DNA of 64,000 nucleotides from Notamacropus eugenii. Its lineage: Eukaryota; Chordata; Mammalia; Diprotodontia; Macropodidae. The notes beneath the pieces are model-generated. The model was not told the DNA's origin, made no database searches, and saw only the letters and a list, made by a program, of their open reading frames with translations. A program made the position numbers and the translations under genes. The stretch is taken from contig NC_092874.1 of NCBI RefSeq assembly GCF_028372415.1, positions 330,974,651 through 331,038,650 on the forward strand, read 5' to 3'. This document shows positions 42,700 to 54,799 of the stretch, one piece after another (positions within the stretch are counted from its first letter, which is position 1; every line of letters begins with the position of its first letter).

Positions 42700-42970
42700 T
42701 TCAATTTTATTTTTTTTTAATTTATTTTCAGTGTTCTACAATCACTACCTAATAACTTAGATTTTTTCCCCTCCTTCCCCTTCCTTCCCCCCTTCCTCGG
42801 TACCTCCTCTCTCCCCAAGATGGCATACAATTTTGTATAGGTTCTATGCATACATTCCTATTAAAGACATTTTCACCATTGTCACGTTTCATGGAAGAAT
42901 TAAAATGAATGGGGGGAAATCATATAACAAACCAAAACATAATACAAAAGAAAATGTATCAACTTTAGCA
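42700..42970 (-). mobile_element. L1 3' UTR, minus strand
   Basis: T-rich start, then 'ccctccttccccttccttcc', 'ccccaagatggcatacaatt', 'ttgtataggttctatgcata', and A-rich end. This is the complement of a marsupial L1 3' UTR with its G/A-rich 'gggagggag' block. Confidence 0.6.
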
Positions 42971-43389
42971 AGTATGAACCAAAAGAGACATGATTTAGTC
43001 ACCTGCTAAGATAAAACTGTCTGTGTTTCTTCCAATACTAAGTAACCACTAGATACCCCAAATATAGATTCATCTCCCTACTAGAAAAGAATTTGAAAAA
43101 ACAAGATAAATGCCTCTCTGGTTATCATGGAGAATAAAATATTCCTTAAGAGAAATGAAGATTTTCTAAGGAAGGGAGGGTGAGGGGATAGGTCAAATGG
43201 AGGTTATAGAAGGATGTTTAGATTTATGGGAGTGGGGATTTATGGGATGCTTGGAGGGGGGTAAGTTAAGTAATAGAAGACAAGTTAGTGTGTAGAAGTA
43301 AAGTAGAAGAGTTAAGAGGGATAGGAAATAAGAGATAAGTGCAAACATAAAAACAAAGATCAGAAGTAGGATTTGTTAAGAAAAACATG
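42971..43389. other. Unassigned sequence
   Basis: Purine-rich; possibly more L1 sequence but not assignable. Confidence 0.3.
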
Positions 43390-43455
43390 TCTATGTGTAT
43401 GTGTGTATGTATGTATGTGTAAATATGTATATGTGTATCTATATATCTATATAAA
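43390..43455. repeat. (TGTA)n/(TATC) microsatellite
   Basis: GTATG and TATATC units. Confidence 0.85.
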
Positions 43456-43959
43456 AATACATCCGTGCTTGAGGGAGAAGGGAGAAAAAAGAACAAAGTA
43501 AAAAGTGCACAGCAGAGAGCAAAAGAAAACTAACAAGGAAGCAAAGATGGACAGCTTTCAACATCACAGAGTATTTATTATATAGGCTTTCTTGAAATGG
43601 AAATTTATTGTTTTTTATTTTACAACCTCTCTTATGTTGTGAAGTGCACATAACGTGGTTTTTTTTTCCTTTTCTTATTTTGTATCTAAGACAATAGAAC
43701 ACTGGATCTTTAAAATACGTTCAGGTGTTTTTCCATGAAAGGTTGAGTTGTGACCACTTAGAAGGAGGTAGGAATCTGAGTGTGGTGGAGAGCCTTTGGG
43801 TGAAGATCAATGTAGAGAGAAACAGAAGTTATGTTATTGTAGGACTTTGCCATAGAAAGTACTCTTGGGAGAAAATGAAGATGGTAAAGTAAATCACAAA
43901 TCTGGAATTGCATAATAATGATGGAAAACTTCAATTATCCAGGCACCTACTATCGCAAT
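43456..43959. other. Unassigned sequence
   Basis: Nothing recognised. Confidence 0.3.
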
Positions 43960-44830
43960 TACTACATGAAAGAATGTTCTGAATCTCTAATAATAAGAGA
44001 ATTGCAGATCAAAATAACCCTGAGCTTTCACCTCACACTCAGAAAATTGGCAAAGATGACAAAAACAATAATACTCAGTGATGGAGTGGTTGTGGAATGA
44101 TGAGCACATTCATTATTGGTGGAATTGTTAAATGACACAAACATTTTGGGAAGCACTTTGGAATGATTAAAATAAAGTGACTAAGAAATCCAAAGACTCT
44201 ATTACTGGACTTTTAACCCGAGGAAGCTATTGATAAAAAAGAAAGTCTCCATGTATACCAAAATATTTATAGCATCACTTTTTGAGATACTGAAGAAATG
44301 GAAACAAAGCAGATGTCCGTTGATTGGGAAGTGGTTAAACAAATCATGTACATGAATGTAATAGAATATTACTGTGTTATAAAAAAGCGGTGTGTATGAT
44401 GAATACAGTGAGGCATGGAAAGAGCTACATGAACTGATACAAAGTGAAGTAAACCAAGCTAGGAAAATAAAATGTACAATAATGATAAGATAAATGGAAA
44501 GAGTAACCACACACCAAACAATCAAAAGTGAATGTAACAAAATTATAAAGATCAAGCATGATTTGAATGAAGAGACATGAGAAGATACCTTAGCTTACCC
44601 CTTTATGGAGGTGGGAGTCCATAGACTTTACACATTGCTCAAGTTTTTGGACTTTCCTAATGTATCAATCTTCTGTGTTGATTTTTTTTCCTTCTTTAAA
44701 AAACATCATTTTTTATACAGGATGGCTCTCTGGAAAAGGAGGAGAAGGAAGGATACTGGCAATAGCTCTTATGTAAGAAAAAAATCAATAACAACTTATT
44801 TATGGAAATAGAAAGTATCTGTTAAAATTG
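43960..44830 (+). mobile_element. L1 3' end (ORF2 end and 3' UTR)
   Basis: 'gagaattgcagatcaaaata', 'acctcacactcagaaaattg', 'gatggagtggttgtggaatg', 'aaaatatttatagcatcact', 'gtccgttgattgggaagtgg', 'catgaactgatacaaagtga'. An A-rich tract ends near 44800. Confidence 0.85.
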
Positions 44831-45189
44831 CAATGATGGCATTTTCATTTTTCTAATGCTGAAGGAAAAATTGAGAAATATAGTTAACATGATCAGCTCT
44901 TATAAGAAAGAGCTGATTGTCTTAACAGAAATTGTAGGAAGCTTTGGAGTTTGTGATGGATGAGAATGGAGGTAAATGTATCAGAGTGTGACACACATCA
45001 TAGAATTAGGGAGACCAGATTTACAAGAATAAAGGTAATGGATGTATATGATTCCATAGCCAAAGATTATAAATGGAGAACTTAGTTTAAGAAATTAAAG
45101 AAATAAAAATTCTCTCAAGTCAAATTCTAATGACACCAGAAAAAATTCTGATGAGGAAAAGGTTGCAATGAGCATTTGTTTAAAGAAAC
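44831..45189. other. Unassigned sequence
   Basis: Nothing recognised. Confidence 0.3.
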
Positions 45190-45423
45190 TGATAGGTAGA
45201 CAGGTAGGTAGAACCTGGAGTCAGGAAGACAAATTCAAATCCAGCTTTCAGAGATCTACTAGCGATGTGACCCTGGACAAGTCATTTCACTTCTCCCTTA
45301 GTTTCTTCATCTATAAAATGAGCATAATGACAGCACCTACCTCTCCAGAGTCATGAGGATAATATGAAGCAATATTTGTAAACCAAAATCTTAAAGTGCT
45401 ATATAAATGTTATTATTTATACA
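45190..45423 (+). repeat. tRNA-headed SINE with MIR-like tail
   Basis: 'gtagaacctggagtcaggaa', 'gcgatgtgaccctggacaag', 'cagcacctacctctccagag', 'agtgctatataaatgttatt'. Confidence 0.85.
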
Positions 45424-45429
45424 TGCATT

Positions 45430-46115
45430 GGATTGGATGCATTGGAAACTAAATCAACTTCAGTTTTCAAAAGTTATGTACAGAAGTAAGAAAAGTTTCT
45501 GAGACTAAATCCAAAATACGTCTCAGCCTTATAAAGAATATCATCGAGGAAACTAAAATCATTTATGAGTTATACTTGAGAGAAATGATCAAAGCAACAA
45601 AGGAATTTTGAAAGCTATGTTATGGGTAAGTGAAAGATGAGAGGAAGGGATATGGATGCTGATGGAACTGGTGATAATGAATGATGTCCAGAAAATAAAG
45701 ACTACTCAATCCTTATTTTAATTTTAGGAAATGGGCTTTAGCCAGAAAAATTTATGACAAAACTGGTTAAAATCCAAGAAATGAGAAAGTGATAAAAGAA
45801 TATTCAGTATTCCTGAAAGAATTCAAGTCACTGGGTATTTATGAGCCAGATAATCAAATAACAAAATGATCTGTTGGTGTGATTTCAGTAATACTCTGTT
45901 AATGAATTGTTGAAACAGCACTTAGGATGGGATAAGTGCCATAGACCTGAAGAAGGGAAATGTCCCAATTTTCAAAATGGAGAACAAGGTAGGTTATTAA
46001 AATTAAACCAGAGCAGTAGACTTTGATTTTTGGCAAAATTATAGATAACATGAGAATAAATTGATTTTTCCTTAATATAGTAAACAAAATCTATTTGAAC
46101 TTAAGAGTTAACATG
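45430..46115 (+). mobile_element. CR1/L3-type LINE, region before and into the reverse transcriptase
   Basis: 'agtgccatagacctgaagaa', 'gggaaatgtcccaattttca', 'aaatggagaacaagg', 'tttggcaaaattatagataa' matches the CR1 order '...W..GNVVPIFKKG...GKIIEKIV...'. Weak upstream support. Confidence 0.55.
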
Positions 46116-46119
46116 ATGA

Positions 46120-48040
46120 AGTACTGAATGCCTTTTCAGCAAGACTGGGAGAAAGCAAGGATATATATTGTCATCACTATTTTTTTAACATTTTTCTAGA
46201 AATATTAGTTATAATAATTAGGTAAGGAAAAGATGCTGAAAAGATAAACATAATTAAAGAATTATATGAATATATCATGGACATTATATGAATATATTAT
46301 CGAAATATAGAGAAGTAAAGGAAGACTTCAATAATTGGAGATTAATTCATTAATCATGGTTGGGCCAGCCTAATATAATGAAAATGTTCATATTATCTAA
46401 ATCAATATACAAATCCAAGCATCTCTCTAATTCAGCTACCAAAAGATAACTTTGTAAAACTTAGCAAAATTATAACAATTCAACTGGAAACTCAAGAATA
46501 TAAAATGGAAATAATGAAGAAATAAAAGGGTAGGGGGGAAGAAGGAGGACTCTCAAGCTATAACAGATCTCCAACTATACTACAAAGCTGCAATTATCCA
46601 AAATAATCTGGTTAAAATAATAGTATCAAGAGATGAGATTAAATCCACATTATTCAGAAACAATTGCAAACATAATGCAGTATACAAGGCATAATGTTCA
46701 GTAAACAAAGATACCAGTTACTCAGATAAGGATTTTTTTTTTCAGGAAAAACATGCTGAGAACAATGTAAAGCAGTTTAGGAGAATTAAGCTAAAAATCA
46801 ACATCTCACATCATATACTATAATAATCTCTAAAATGGATCCATAACCAGAGGCAAATGGAAGGACATACTTTTTACAATCATGGAAAGGGAAGAGTTCT
46901 TGACCAAAAAAGAAAAAATAGAGAAGATCACAAGAGATAAAATGGACAAATATGATTAAATAGGATAGAAGCATTTTTGCACAAAAATCATTGGAATTAG
47001 ATTTAGATAACTGAGAAAAAAATCTGTGCTGAAAGTTTCTGATATATATACATACATATGTATGTATGTATACATGTATGTATATATATAGAAAGAGAGA
47101 GAGAGAAGGAGGGAGAGACAGGGAGGGAGGGAGAGAGAATTGATACGTACTCATGAGAAGAAAAGTCATTTCTCAATTTAAAAACAATTGCTCAAAGGAT
47201 AGGGATAGATCATTCTTAAAGAAGATATACAACTTATCAATCAATACGATAAAGATGCTCTAAATCACTAACAATAACATAATGGAAATTAAAACAATTA
47301 TTGTTCTGCCTTGTATAAGTCATACCAGCAAAGATGCCGAAAAAGAAAAATAATGATTGTTGAAAAGCTCAGAAACAAGCCTTCTAATGCACTGTTAGTG
47401 GAATGGTGAAATGTTCCATAGATTCTGGAAATTTGGAATTATACCTCCAACGTGTCTAAACTCTTTATGTTCTTTTACTCTGTGATGCTAGTATTAGACC
47501 CATACCTCAAAGATATCAAAGAGAGAGGAAAATGCATAAACATGAAAATATTCATAATGGTACTTTTTGATGTTCCAAAGAACTGGAACATAAATGAGTG
47601 CTCATCAACTGGGAAATAACTGAACATACTGTGGTATAAGAATGTAAGTGAATATTATAGGAATGAACTTAAGAAATTAAGAGATGGAAGATTTATAGTC
47701 ACCTAGGAAGACTTCTGAACTGATAGAACGGGAAGTGCATGGAACCAGGAGAACTACTTAAAAACCTAAAAACTTTGACCAGTACAAGGGATGACCACAA
47801 CTCCAGAAGTCTGATGATGAAGCATGTCTCCCCTCTTTTGGTAGAGATGTGATGAATTGTGCATGCAGAATGGGACATTTCTGGACATGACAAATACAAC
47901 ACAATTTTTCAGGCACTATGCTTGTTGAAAAGGAAGGTTTTACATAGGTAAGGGGTAGATTAAGGAGGATAGTGATAATGATGCAAAAATTTAAAAAGAA
48001 ATAAAAGTGAATCAATAAAAATTTAATGAAATATTCATGT
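46120..48040 (+). mobile_element. L1 ORF2 second half and 3' UTR
   Basis: Order follows L1. 'atggttgggccagcctaata' leads to 'ctccaactatactacaaagc' (LQLYYKA...), 'atggaaagggaagagttctt', then 'agaagaaaagtcatttctca' and 'gatgctctaaatcactaaca'. It ends 'ctggaacataaatgagtgct', 'catcaactgggaaataactg', 'gaagcatgtctcccctcttt'. A microsatellite at 47041-47135 grew inside it. About 1.9 kb, the longest L1 piece here; many stops. Confidence 0.85.
47041..47135. repeat. (TA)n/(CATA)n/(GA)n microsatellite inside L1
   Basis: TATA, CATACATA and AGAGAG/AGGGAGG units. Confidence 0.95.
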
Positions 48041-48089
48041 AACATTAAAATCAGAGTTCACAATAATTTTAAAATAGATATGTAACTCC

Positions 48090-48560
48090 CTAATATTAAA
48101 GATCATACTTTAAAAATATTGGAAGAGATCATTTATACTTTTCACAGACAGGGGTAGGAAATATGTTTTAATGAAACAAAGGAGAGTGATAAACAACGAA
48201 GATTAAAATTGCTTCTTTACAAATATAAATATTTGAGATATAAAGGGAAGCAGTTGAATGGAGGAAAATATTTGTATCAAAATTCTCATATAACTGTTTG
48301 GTATTCAAGATAATATGCATTGTATGTGTCTTTATATGTGTGTGTATCTTTATATATATGTATATATATAATTTACTATTTTAGAATATATTTTCAAGGT
48401 ATAAATATAACACATTTCTTTACAGCATATTTCTTATAATATTATTGTATACACACATATGTATTTGTGTGGGCATACACACAAGCTTTTTCTCAAAACG
48501 TAAGTAAAGGATATGAACAATTACTTCTTAAAAGAATTGCAAACTGCTAATAATTATATG
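48090..48560 (+). mobile_element. Second L1 ORF2 fragment
   Basis: 'cacagacaggggtaggaaat', 'taatgaaacaaaggagagtg', 'ataaacaacgaagattaaaa', 'tatttgtatcaaaattctca', 'tggtattcaagataatatgc' follow the L1 ORF2 order near its 3' end. A TA tract (48340-48370) lies inside. Confidence 0.65.
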
Positions 48561-49935
48561 AAATAGTTACCCTAAATGAGAAAGAATTGCCCATGTTTTA
48601 CCTGCTTGTAACTGTGGGTTTGTGCTAGCTTACATTTCTTAGAGGTATTTTGATTCCAGGTTCTCGCCAGATGTGCAAAGTATAAAGGTGGCTTCTCTTA
48701 CTTGCCCAGTGTTTCTATATAAATGAGATCTAAGCATTCAGATTCAATCGCCAAATAGTTTCTGAGCAGAGGATGTATTTATTTTACTTCTCCCTTTCAA
48801 TTATTCTTTCCCTTTCTCCATCTCTCCTCTCCTTCATCTAGACACGAACAATAAGCAAAGAGTAACAGGTAAAGTATGTGGGCTGATCTTTTTATTGCAG
48901 TTAAAAGCTGAGAAAACATGTTTATTTCAAACCAAAGCTAAGGTTTCTGAAGTCCAGAGGAAAAGAAGAAGGCAAATTGAAGAAATAGCTGGGAGAGATG
49001 GGACTTGGTCCCTGGAGAGAGAGGAAGAAGGTAGAGAAAGAAAGCTATCACCTATTTCTCATCCTCTGCATCCCAGAGACAGATCCACCAAAATTGCAGG
49101 CAGATGTGTCTACTCTCCATGACTAAGGGCTGTCTCTCACTTGTGATTCTCTACTTGCCTCATAACTCTTAGTGGCCTTGTCCTCTCCCTTCTCCTGTTT
49201 GTTTGGCTCCCTGATTCCTCTACCCACAAGTCCTTTTACTAAAAGTAGAGACACTGAGACACAAACACCTGTGGATCTTTTCTCCCCTCTCTTATGTAGG
49301 TATTGCTACTAAACCAGGGCTACAATTAGTAAAGAAATTTATTCCAAAAGGGACCAGAAATGAACCTAAAAACACTTTATAAACTTACCCAGAAGTTTCA
49401 TTAGCAGAATTAAGACATTAAACTCCTTACCCCCAAATTCAGTGTTCCAATAGATCAGAAATTTCTAAAGCTGCATAAAATTTAACATTTATATACAATA
49501 TCCCCTTCAGTTAAATTCTTTCAATTTGGAATAGTTGCTTGTAGTTTATTGAAAAGTTCAGATTCAGCTTAAGTATGCATATATACAGTTTGAATGTAAA
49601 AAAAAAAGAAAAAAGACTTTTTTTCTCTTTCTCTGTACTATTTGTTAATAGATCAAAAATTTAAAAATAATGAGGGCTCCTCGTCCGAAATGCTTGCCTT
49701 AGAAATTGAGATATTCTGGTAAGGTCAATGATTGTCTCTGTCATTTTGCCCCTTCTCTGGCTTATTAATACTTTTTACCACAAGCATTAGAATCATAAAA
49801 CTATAGTTGGGGACAGGTAATGATCTTAAGAGGAATCTAGTTAACTGAGGAATATAAATTATTCAACAGAGCAAATATCTTTCTCCGATCAGGTATGAAT
49901 TCATTCTATGGCTAGTTATTGAGTTGTATCTTATT
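48561..49935. other. Mostly unique sequence
   Basis: No gene assigned. A 75-codon Lys/Glu/Arg-rich frame (48895-49122) follows a pyrimidine-rich tract ending in 'attgcag', which resembles a splice acceptor. No family is recognised and no donor or partner exon is visible. 49785-49860 is weakly MIR-like. Confidence 0.35.
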
Positions 49936-50085
49936 TATTAGCTGTGTGACCATCTTGTTTGCTTCAGCTCCACGCTGGTAAAATGAACTGGAGAAGGAAA
50001 CCACAAACCCCTCCAATATCTTAGCCAAGAAAATCCCAAATGGGTCCATGAAGAGTTGGACATGACTGAAATAATCGAACATCAG
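49936..50085 (+). repeat. Marsupial SINE, 3' two-thirds
   Basis: 'ttattagctgtgtgaccatc', 'ctggagaaggaaaccacaaa', 'ccaagaaaatcccaaatggg', 'ccatgaagagttggacatga'. Confidence 0.88.
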
Positions 50086-50162
50086 CCACTGTACTAGGCA
50101 TTGGAGACATAAACACAGAACTAAAACATTTCCTACTCTAAAGGAGCTTTCAATATATTTCA
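50086..50162 (+). repeat. Therian dispersed repeat fragment
   Basis: 'ccactgtactaggcattgga', 'catttcctactctaaaggag', 'ctttcaatat'. Confidence 0.5.
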
Positions 50163-51489
50163 ACTCTTGTTTATTAAAAAAAAGTCAAAATCAATTCAAA
50201 AGCTGTAATGGTTAGGATATTTTCAATGACAGATTTTATAATTTATTATTTCCTTCTTCACTTTATTTCCTTGTTCACTTTTTACATGAAGACAAGTCAC
50301 ATAAAAATTTCATTAATTTATTTCTTTTTGGAGGAAGGAATTCATTCTTCAATGTGATCAATCTTTTATTGAGGTTTATTCTCATCACATACTTCAGCCT
50401 CGCTGTAGTTGTGCCAAAGGGACAAAATAGAGTCTTTAGTATTTTAGCAGAAGGTTGGATGAAAATGATGGAGCTGAGACCCAGATTTGGTATTCATTGG
50501 GAGTGGAGGGATTGGAAGGAGGATGGCTTGTGTGGATGCCCACTCTTAGTCTTTTGGCTCCCAGTCTATGGCCTTTCTTTTGGTGTTTTGTGTCACCTGG
50601 ATTCAATAGTTGGCCAAACCAAGCCACTAATCAAACAAAGGGGAAAAGCATGTTGACCCAACAGCTGCACCACTTGTGTCAGCTCCAAGTTAAGGGGTCT
50701 GGCAGCTGTTCTTGAGCTGCACAGAGTCAGCACACAATGCCTGCCCTCATGAAAGCAAGATCAAAAGGAAACAGGAAGGGAGAAAAAGGAATTCTGTGAC
50801 TCCTTCTAATTTAAGAAAAGCAACTTGATCCGTTTACATAGAGAAAGCTATCATGTTTTTGCAGCTTTTTGCTTGGGAGGAAGAAAGCTGTCTTCAAATC
50901 CTGGCCTCAGAAGTGATGGAACTGTTGTAATGACGACAGAAACAAAGGTCTTCAGTCAGAGGACAAAGTCCCACATTTGCAGTCTGGCAAATTCTAAAGG
51001 CTGTTCTGCTCTTTGTTTTCGCTTTCCTCTCAATCCTCTTATCTTCATCAAACATACAAAAACAAGGGCTTAATTTTATTCTACTCATTTTCTTTAGATA
51101 GCCCTAAAATGGGCTCAGAACACTGCAGAAGTGAAGGTGTATTGAGTAGTCCAATTTGTTAAAAAGAAAAGGTACAGAGCCCTAGAATACATAGCACTCT
51201 ACATTCTCTGGTAAATAATAGCAAGTACTATGGAATTATGAGGAGAAAATATGTGATATTCAAGTATTTACTAACTCTGGGCAGTTCTGAAGTTCCTCCC
51301 AATTCTGAGATTCTGTCATTCTGAGATTTTAATAATTTAGGGAAAATCTTAATGATAAAGAATTTTGCATCTTACAAGGTAGAGTTGTCTAACTTACCAG
51401 AATATGAAAGATTTCATTGTCCTTTTATTTTGCAGGATTACATACATATACACACATGCACATATAGCATAAAGATATGTGATTGTGGT
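50163..51489. other. Mostly unique sequence
   Basis: 50390-50760 is somewhat richer in G+C than its surroundings. Overlapping frames of 100 and 86 codons (+) there have no domain I know, and no splice structure supports them. Confidence 0.35.
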
Positions 51490-51736
51490 TGAGTTGTTTT
51501 TCAGTTGTGTCTATCTCTTTGTGATCCCACTCGGGGTTTTCTTGACAAAAATAGTGCAGTGGTTTGCCATTTCTTCCTCCAGTTCATTTTACAGATGAAG
51601 AAAATGAGGCAAATAGGATCAAGTGCCTTGCCCAGGGTCACATAGCTAGTAAGTGTCTGAGGCCAGATTTGAACTCAGGAAATGCATCTTCCTGACTCTA
51701 GGTGCAACATTCTCTCCACTACATTATAACTGCCCC
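51490..51736 (-). repeat. Marsupial SINE (RTE-type tail), full length
   Basis: 'tttcagttgtgtctatctct', 'ttgtgatcccactcggggtt', 'gggtcacatagctagtaagt', 'gccagatttgaactcaggaa', 'actgcccc' (head). Confidence 0.93.
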
Positions 51737-51919
51737 AGATACATGATACGTGATATGTAGTTATTTATATGCTATTATATATAAAATAATAGACATGATG
51801 TATTGTCTATAATATATGCATGTGCATGTGTGTGTGCATCTGCAAACTTGAAAACCTGGAATTTCTTAATTTCTTAGTGAACATTCAAGTTGCTGGCACA
51901 GTCACATGGTCTACCAATC
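51737..51919. repeat. AT-rich low-complexity tract
   Basis: TATA/TGTG-rich DNA to about 51845, then unassigned. Confidence 0.4.
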
Positions 51920-52137
51920 TTCTAGATCAGGGTGGGGAATCTGCAGCCTTGAGGCCACATGTGACTCTCCAGATCTTCAAGTGCAGTTTATTGACTAAAT
52001 CCAAACTTCACAGAACAAATTCCTTCAATAAAAGAATTTGTTCTGTAAAACTTGAACTTGGTCAAATGGCCACATCCAAGAACCCAGAGGGCCACATGTG
52101 GCCTTGAGATCACAGATTCCCTACCCTTGTTCTAGAC
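51920..52137. mobile_element. Complete small hAT element with 8-bp target-site duplication
   Basis: Element 51928-52129 (202 bp). Left end CAGGGTGGGGAATCTGCAGC; right end in reverse complement CAAGGGTAGGGAATCTGTGA. Flanks TTCTAGAT (51920-51927) and TTCTAGAC (52130-52137) form an 8-bp duplication with one mismatch, the hAT hallmark. Centre: a perfect 13-bp stem, ACAGAACAAATTC (52010) with GAATTTGTTCTGT (52034). No transposase, so it was mobilised in trans. Confidence 0.88.
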
Positions 52138-53077
52138 AGATCTCAGTTTTGTCTTCTCCTATTTAGATTCCCTCCCAACCCTTTATAGGGAGAGACAGAA
52201 CTAAGTTTTTTCATACATTCAGACCTAATATAATAATGACAGGTACAAGATGAACCCAGGTAACGATGGCTTTAGGTTTAATATGCATGACGTCTCTTCC
52301 ATAGCTTAGGGGAAGAACAGGAAAATTAATAAGATGATTATAAAGTTTGTGTCAGGAAACACAAAGGATCTGGATGTATCAGGGGACTTTTCTGACCTCT
52401 TTGTCTCCCTTCCCCCTAAAACAAATCAGGGTAAAATTCATATTTGATCTTACTCAAGGTATTGTTACCAACTCCCCTTGCAAGGACACAGGTCAAAAAA
52501 AGTTAAAAAGTTCTATTGAAAGGCCAGAGAAAACAAAGAAAAACCAAACCAAAAAAAAAAAAACCCTCAAAAAGCTGAAATTCATAGAAAAACCTTCAGA
52601 ATTTCTGTCTAAGTTCCCCATCACTTAAAATCCTAGATAGTGAGCTCTTCTGGAGCTCCCCTGATGATGGCAGGAGTGGTTGTCCCTATTATCTCTCCCC
52701 ATAGCCTCAGCAGGCAGGTGTCATTACAGGGCACTATTCCTCCTGAATTCCTTCATGAATCCTGTGGTTAATGTCCAGTATAGTAGAACTCATTGTAGTT
52801 AGTAATAAGGGCAGCAGGAACCTAAGGATCAGTATGTTACCCAGTATGGAAGAAGAGACAAATGTTCCAACGATCTAAAGAGATTTAGAAATGTTTTTGT
52901 TTTTCCCAGTGCTTTGACTCCTCTGGAAGTTCCTCACATGGGCCAAGATAGTTAATGTCAGATTCTAGCGTTGCTCCTTCTCTGGTTGGATGTTACTTCC
53001 AACAAGTTCTAGCAGGTCCTAGGAGGTTCTATGAAACTCAACAAGCAATCCCCCAACCCACTCCACTCCCCTCCTCC
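52138..53077. other. Mostly unique sequence
   Basis: Poly(A)-rich near 52540-52562. A 93-codon frame (52347-52628) ends in Lys-rich low complexity and is not convincing. Confidence 0.35.
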
Positions 53078-53210
53078 CTCCTCTCTCTCTGTCTCTGTCT
53101 CTGTGTCTCTGTCTCTTTGTCTCTATCTCTGTCTCTCTGTCCCTCTGTCTCTGTCTCTTTCTGTCTCTCTCTCTCTCTCTCCCTCTCTTTCTCTCTCTCC
53201 CTGTCTGTAG
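53078..53210. repeat. (TCTG)n/(TC)n microsatellite
   Basis: About 130 bp of TCTCTG and CTCTCT units; open frames on both strands are artefacts. Confidence 0.97.
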
Positions 53211-53222
53211 ATTCATACTCTG

Positions 53223-53935
53223 GTGGTATCCCAAAAGTCTTACTGCATCTTTAAGCTTTGATTACCTCAGAAGCATAAACTCTACACACTTACAAAGTGT
53301 CATTTGAAAAGTTTATATATCTTTATTTTACATTTATTTATTTTTGTGAATTTTAAATAATATGTTCAAACTTTTAGTTTTACCAAGGCATTCTATGTTG
53401 TATTTGTTGAGTTACCCAGCTAACTGGGTTCCCATTCAGCCAGCTGCATCTACACACAGGATTGTGTTCGTCTTTCGTTGCCGAACACAACGTTGTATTT
53501 GTAACAGTTTCTGGATGACACTTTCTCAGACCTGGTGGTTGAATAGATCACTTAATCTATCTCTAGTTCATCTCTGGTAAACTTTTATCAGGATAGTCAC
53601 CTGATCTATCTCTAGTAAACTTTTTCTTATGGTGTCATATCAAAATCATTGTGAATATATCAAAAAATTCCTTCTTTGGATGATCTTAAAGCTAGGATTA
53701 CAAGTGCAATCCTTTCTGGTTTGGAGCAAGAGTTGAAAGTTTTGACAAGGTTCAAAAACTGACTAGAATGATGGATAGCAAAAGAAGATAGTCAGATCGA
53801 ATTTTATTAAGAACAGATCAATATTTCTAAAATGTAAATAATTTACCTTTGAAATACTTTTTGTAAGTTTGTAGCAGTTATACTTCTGAAGCTATAAAAG
53901 TTTTAAACTGCACTAAGACTTTTAGGATACTTCAT
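53223..53935. mobile_element. Mariner-like nonautonomous DNA transposon with long inverted ends
   Basis: Left end 'ggtatcccaaaagtcttact' then 'gcatctttaagctttgatta' and 'cctcagaagcataa'. The reverse complement of the right end reads 'agtatcctaaaagtcttagt', 'gcagtttaaaacttttatag', 'cttcagaagtataac'. The inverted ends pair over about 50 bp. Body about 710 bp, with no recognisable D,D(34)D transposase. It is bounded by microsatellites on both sides, so the TA target site cannot be read with confidence. Confidence 0.72.
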
Positions 53936-54035
53936 ATACATGTGTGTATATATGGATATATATGTATGTATTTATATATGTATATATGCACATACTATAT
54001 AATAAATGCTTATATTTACACAATACATATATACA
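53936..54035. repeat. (TATG)/(TACA) low-complexity tract
   Basis: TGTATATA units at the right edge of the mariner-like element. Confidence 0.85.
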
Positions 54036-54299
54036 CATATATGCATAAATGAACACATAGCATACAAATGTATAACATGTATTTGCATTCATAAGATAGG
54101 CATCTGCAATGCTGTGTATAAACGTCATCTATTAGTTTCTAATAAACTGTATAAAATATAGATTCCAAGTTAATAAGAAGTTTGCAATCTTAATAAAACA
54201 TGTAATTAGGAAACTATGATGATTCAAGTACTTAGGGAGATTTGCTCATAGGATCTATTGCTGGAGGGTGTCTTAGATCGTCTAGTTCTAGGATGACAG
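54036..54299. other. Unassigned sequence
   Basis: Nothing recognised. Confidence 0.3.
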
Positions 54300-54450
54300 C
54301 TTAGTTTCCAGCCAAATTCCTTAATTTTATATGTAAGGAAACTGAGACCCACAGTGGCTATATTCTACCCAAGACCACACACTGGGAGTCACTAGGAGAC
54401 CTAGAACTCAAAACCATGTTCTTCAACTCCAGACCCAATGCATTTGCAAT
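54300..54450 (-). repeat. MIR-like SINE fragment
   Basis: 'gtaaggaaactgagacccac', 'caagaccacacactgggagt', 'gacctagaactcaaaaccat', 'gttcttcaactccagaccca'. Confidence 0.6.
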
Positions 54451-54629
54451 TAATTGGACTGTCCTTTGATTTATATATCCTGTTTCCCCCTCTCTCCTGA
54501 AATATTTCTTCAGCCATAACATTTTAAATCTTGCCGTACTTGTAGTTTTAGTCTGCCATTTTACTGCTAAATATATATATCTAAAGTTAGCTCTTTGTGG
54601 GTGGTTCATTTATGAAGATGGAAGCAGGC
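54451..54629. other. Unassigned sequence
   Basis: Nothing recognised. Confidence 0.3.
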
Positions 54630-54788
54630 ATAACCATTTAATAATACCTAGGATTTATATAGCACTGTAATCACTTAAAAGTTCTCTCTTTCTATTAAGT
54701 CATTAAATCGTCACAATAACCCTGTGAGGTAGGTGTTATTATTATCCCATTTTACAGATGAGGAAACTGTGGCAGACAGAGGTTAAGG
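54630..54788 (-). repeat. MIR SINE, 3' half
   Basis: 'ttatatagcactgtaatcac', 'cgtcacaataaccctgtgag', 'gtaggtgttattattatccc', 'attttacagatgaggaaact'. Confidence 0.85.
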
Positions 54789-54799
54789 GAGGCACAACA

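Noticed and set aside
46798-47169. 123-codon minus-strand frame
   Set aside because: Antisense reading of an L1 ORF2 fragment and its microsatellite.
48895-49122. Possible exon after a pyrimidine-rich tract and AG
   Set aside because: No donor-site partner, no homologous protein recognised; charged low-complexity frame.
50354-50656. 100-codon frame in the more GC-rich stretch
   Set aside because: Overlaps other frames of similar length on both strands; no motif or splice structure.
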